Origin: Prostheceraeus crozeri
Taxonomy: Eukaryota; Platyhelminthes; Polycladida; Euryleptidae
Direction: 5' to 3'
Length of the DNA: 64,000 bases
Assembly: GCA_907163375.1 (NCBI GenBank)
Contig: CAJQUW010010362.1
Location: 1-64,000, forward strand
Part shown: positions 62,695 to 64,000 of the stretch, piece by piece
Layout: the number at the start of each line of letters is the position of its first letter
Numbering within the stretch: position 1 is the first letter of the stretch
Program-made: the position numbers and the translations under genes
Notes under the pieces: model-generated
The model's database searches: none
Told to the model about the DNA's origin: nothing
Seen by the model: the letters and a program-made list of their open reading frames with translations, nothing else

Positions 62695-64000
62695 TTCTTA
62701 CTTTCATTTATTTCTAACGTACACATTGTTGAAACTTTATTTTTCAACTTGTAAACTGCTGAAACTTTATTTTGTTTCTAACATATAAACAGCTAAAACT
62801 TTATTTCTAACGTACACACTGTTAAAACTTTATTTTTAACTTGTAAACGGTTGAAACTTTATTTCTAACGCACAAACCGCTTAAACTTTATTTCCATCAT
62901 ACACACTATTGAAACTTTATTTTAATCTGTAAACTTTTGAAACGATATTTTTTGATTTACAACTAGTAGAACGCTGAGTCTAACTTGCAAACTAGTAAAT
63001 CTTACGATCTTGTCTTACAAACAGTTATACCTTTCTTTCTAGCATATAAACTGTCATACCTCTATTTCTAACATACAAGCAGTTAAAACTTTATTCCTAA
63101 CGTACAAACCGTTGAAACTTTATTTTTCAGCTTGTAAACTGTTGAAACTTTGTTTTGATTCTAACATATAAACAAATAAAACTTTATTTCTAACATACAC
63201 ACTGATAAAACTTTATTTTTAACTTGTAAACGGTTGAAACTTTATTTTTAACACACACACACACATACAAACAGTCATAACTTTATTTCTAACGTGGACA
63301 CTATTGAAACTTTATTCTAATCTGTAAACTGTTGAAACGATATTTTTCATTTACAAGTAGTAGAATGCTGAGTCTAACTTGCAAACTAGTAAATCCTACG
63401 ATCGTACTTTACAAACAGATAAAACTTTATTCTTAACATACACACTATTGAAACTTTATTTTTAACTTGTAAACGGTTGAAACTTTGTTTCTAACGTACA
63501 CATTATTGAAACTTTATTTTTAATTTGTAAACTGGTGAAACTTAATTTTATTTCTAACATACAAGCTGATAAAACTTTATTCTTAACTTGTAAACTGGTG
63601 AAGCTTCATTTTATTTCTAACATACAAACAGATAAAACTTTATTCTTAACATACGCACCATTGAAACATTAGTTTTAACTTGCAAACTATTGAAACTTTA
63701 TTTTTAACTTGTTAACGGTTGAAACTTTGTTTTATTTCTAACATACAAACAGATAAAACTTTATTCTATTTCTACCATATAAACAGATAGAACTTTATTC
63801 TTAACATATACACTATTGGAACTTTATTCTTAACTTGTAAACGGTTGAAACTTTGTTTTATTTCTAACATACAAACAGAAAGAACTTTATTCTTAACTTG
63901 CCAACTGGTGAAACTTCATTCTATTTCTAACATACAAACAGATAAAACTTTATTCTTAACAAGCACACTATTGAAACTTTATTCTTAACTTGTAAACTAT
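62695..64000 (-). repeat. AT-rich minisatellite, right (inverted) arm, continues past window
   Basis: It is the reverse complement of the left arm in mirrored order: the CACACACACACATACAAACA segment near 63,255 mirrors TGTGTGTGTG near 62,015, and CTACGATCGTA near 63,398 mirrors TACGATCGTAG near 61,870. The arms differ by point changes. Confidence 0.95.

Overview
The window looks like nuclear DNA from an invertebrate animal, probably aquatic. It holds an intron-rich ANKRD42 orthologue, a Polinton/Maverick, a BEL/Pao element, a Penelope-like fossil, hAT remnants and several LINE tails. I see no bacterial operon, rRNA or tRNA. The species cannot be named from the sequence.

Layout. 1-540 is AT-rich and almost free of G. 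587-8971 is 8.4 kb made only of G and T on the given strand, drifting from nearly all G to mostly T. It has no repeat unit, and its very long open frames mean nothing. 9-14.7 kb carries a hAT end, a fold-back, a Penelope-like fragment cut off by a hAT terminus, and a LINE tail. 15.1-24.2 kb is a minus-strand ANKRD42 gene with five secure exons and one tentative exon, whose splice phases all agree. Its introns hold LINE tails and a fold-back with a hammerhead-like core. A coiled-coil exon that would fit its C terminus lies on the opposite strand at 18.87-19.04 kb.

25,511-43,773 is an 18.3-kb Polinton with 604-bp near-identical terminal inverted repeats and a perfect 6-bp target duplication (TACATT), so it inserted recently. 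It carries a protease, an integrase fused to a parvovirus-type phospholipase A2 domain, capsid proteins, a packaging ATPase, a protein-primed DNA polymerase and several unknown proteins. It appears broken in about five places. Its most unusual property is a set of some twenty small double-hairpin elements: two short stems with mostly 3-nt loops, 2-4 nt apart. They lie in the terminal repeats, between genes and in frame inside genes. Several families have different stem sequences but the same plan, like the double-hairpin elements of some fungal mitochondrial DNAs.

43.8-51 kb is mostly unassigned, with weak minus-strand exon candidates and a 77-bp minisatellite. 51.3-54.06 kb is a BEL/Pao fossil with an inverted duplication at its 5' side. 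54.06-59.07 kb is an unrecognised compact cluster of three small genes. Each has its own TATA box and is followed by a copy of the same 143-bp cassette, which holds a 6-bp-stem, 4-nt-loop hairpin resembling the histone mRNA 3' stem-loop. A structured core (CTGCTATCAG) with differing complementary arms recurs five times around these genes. 59.1-64 kb is an AT-rich minisatellite arranged as a large palindrome centred near 62.64 kb.
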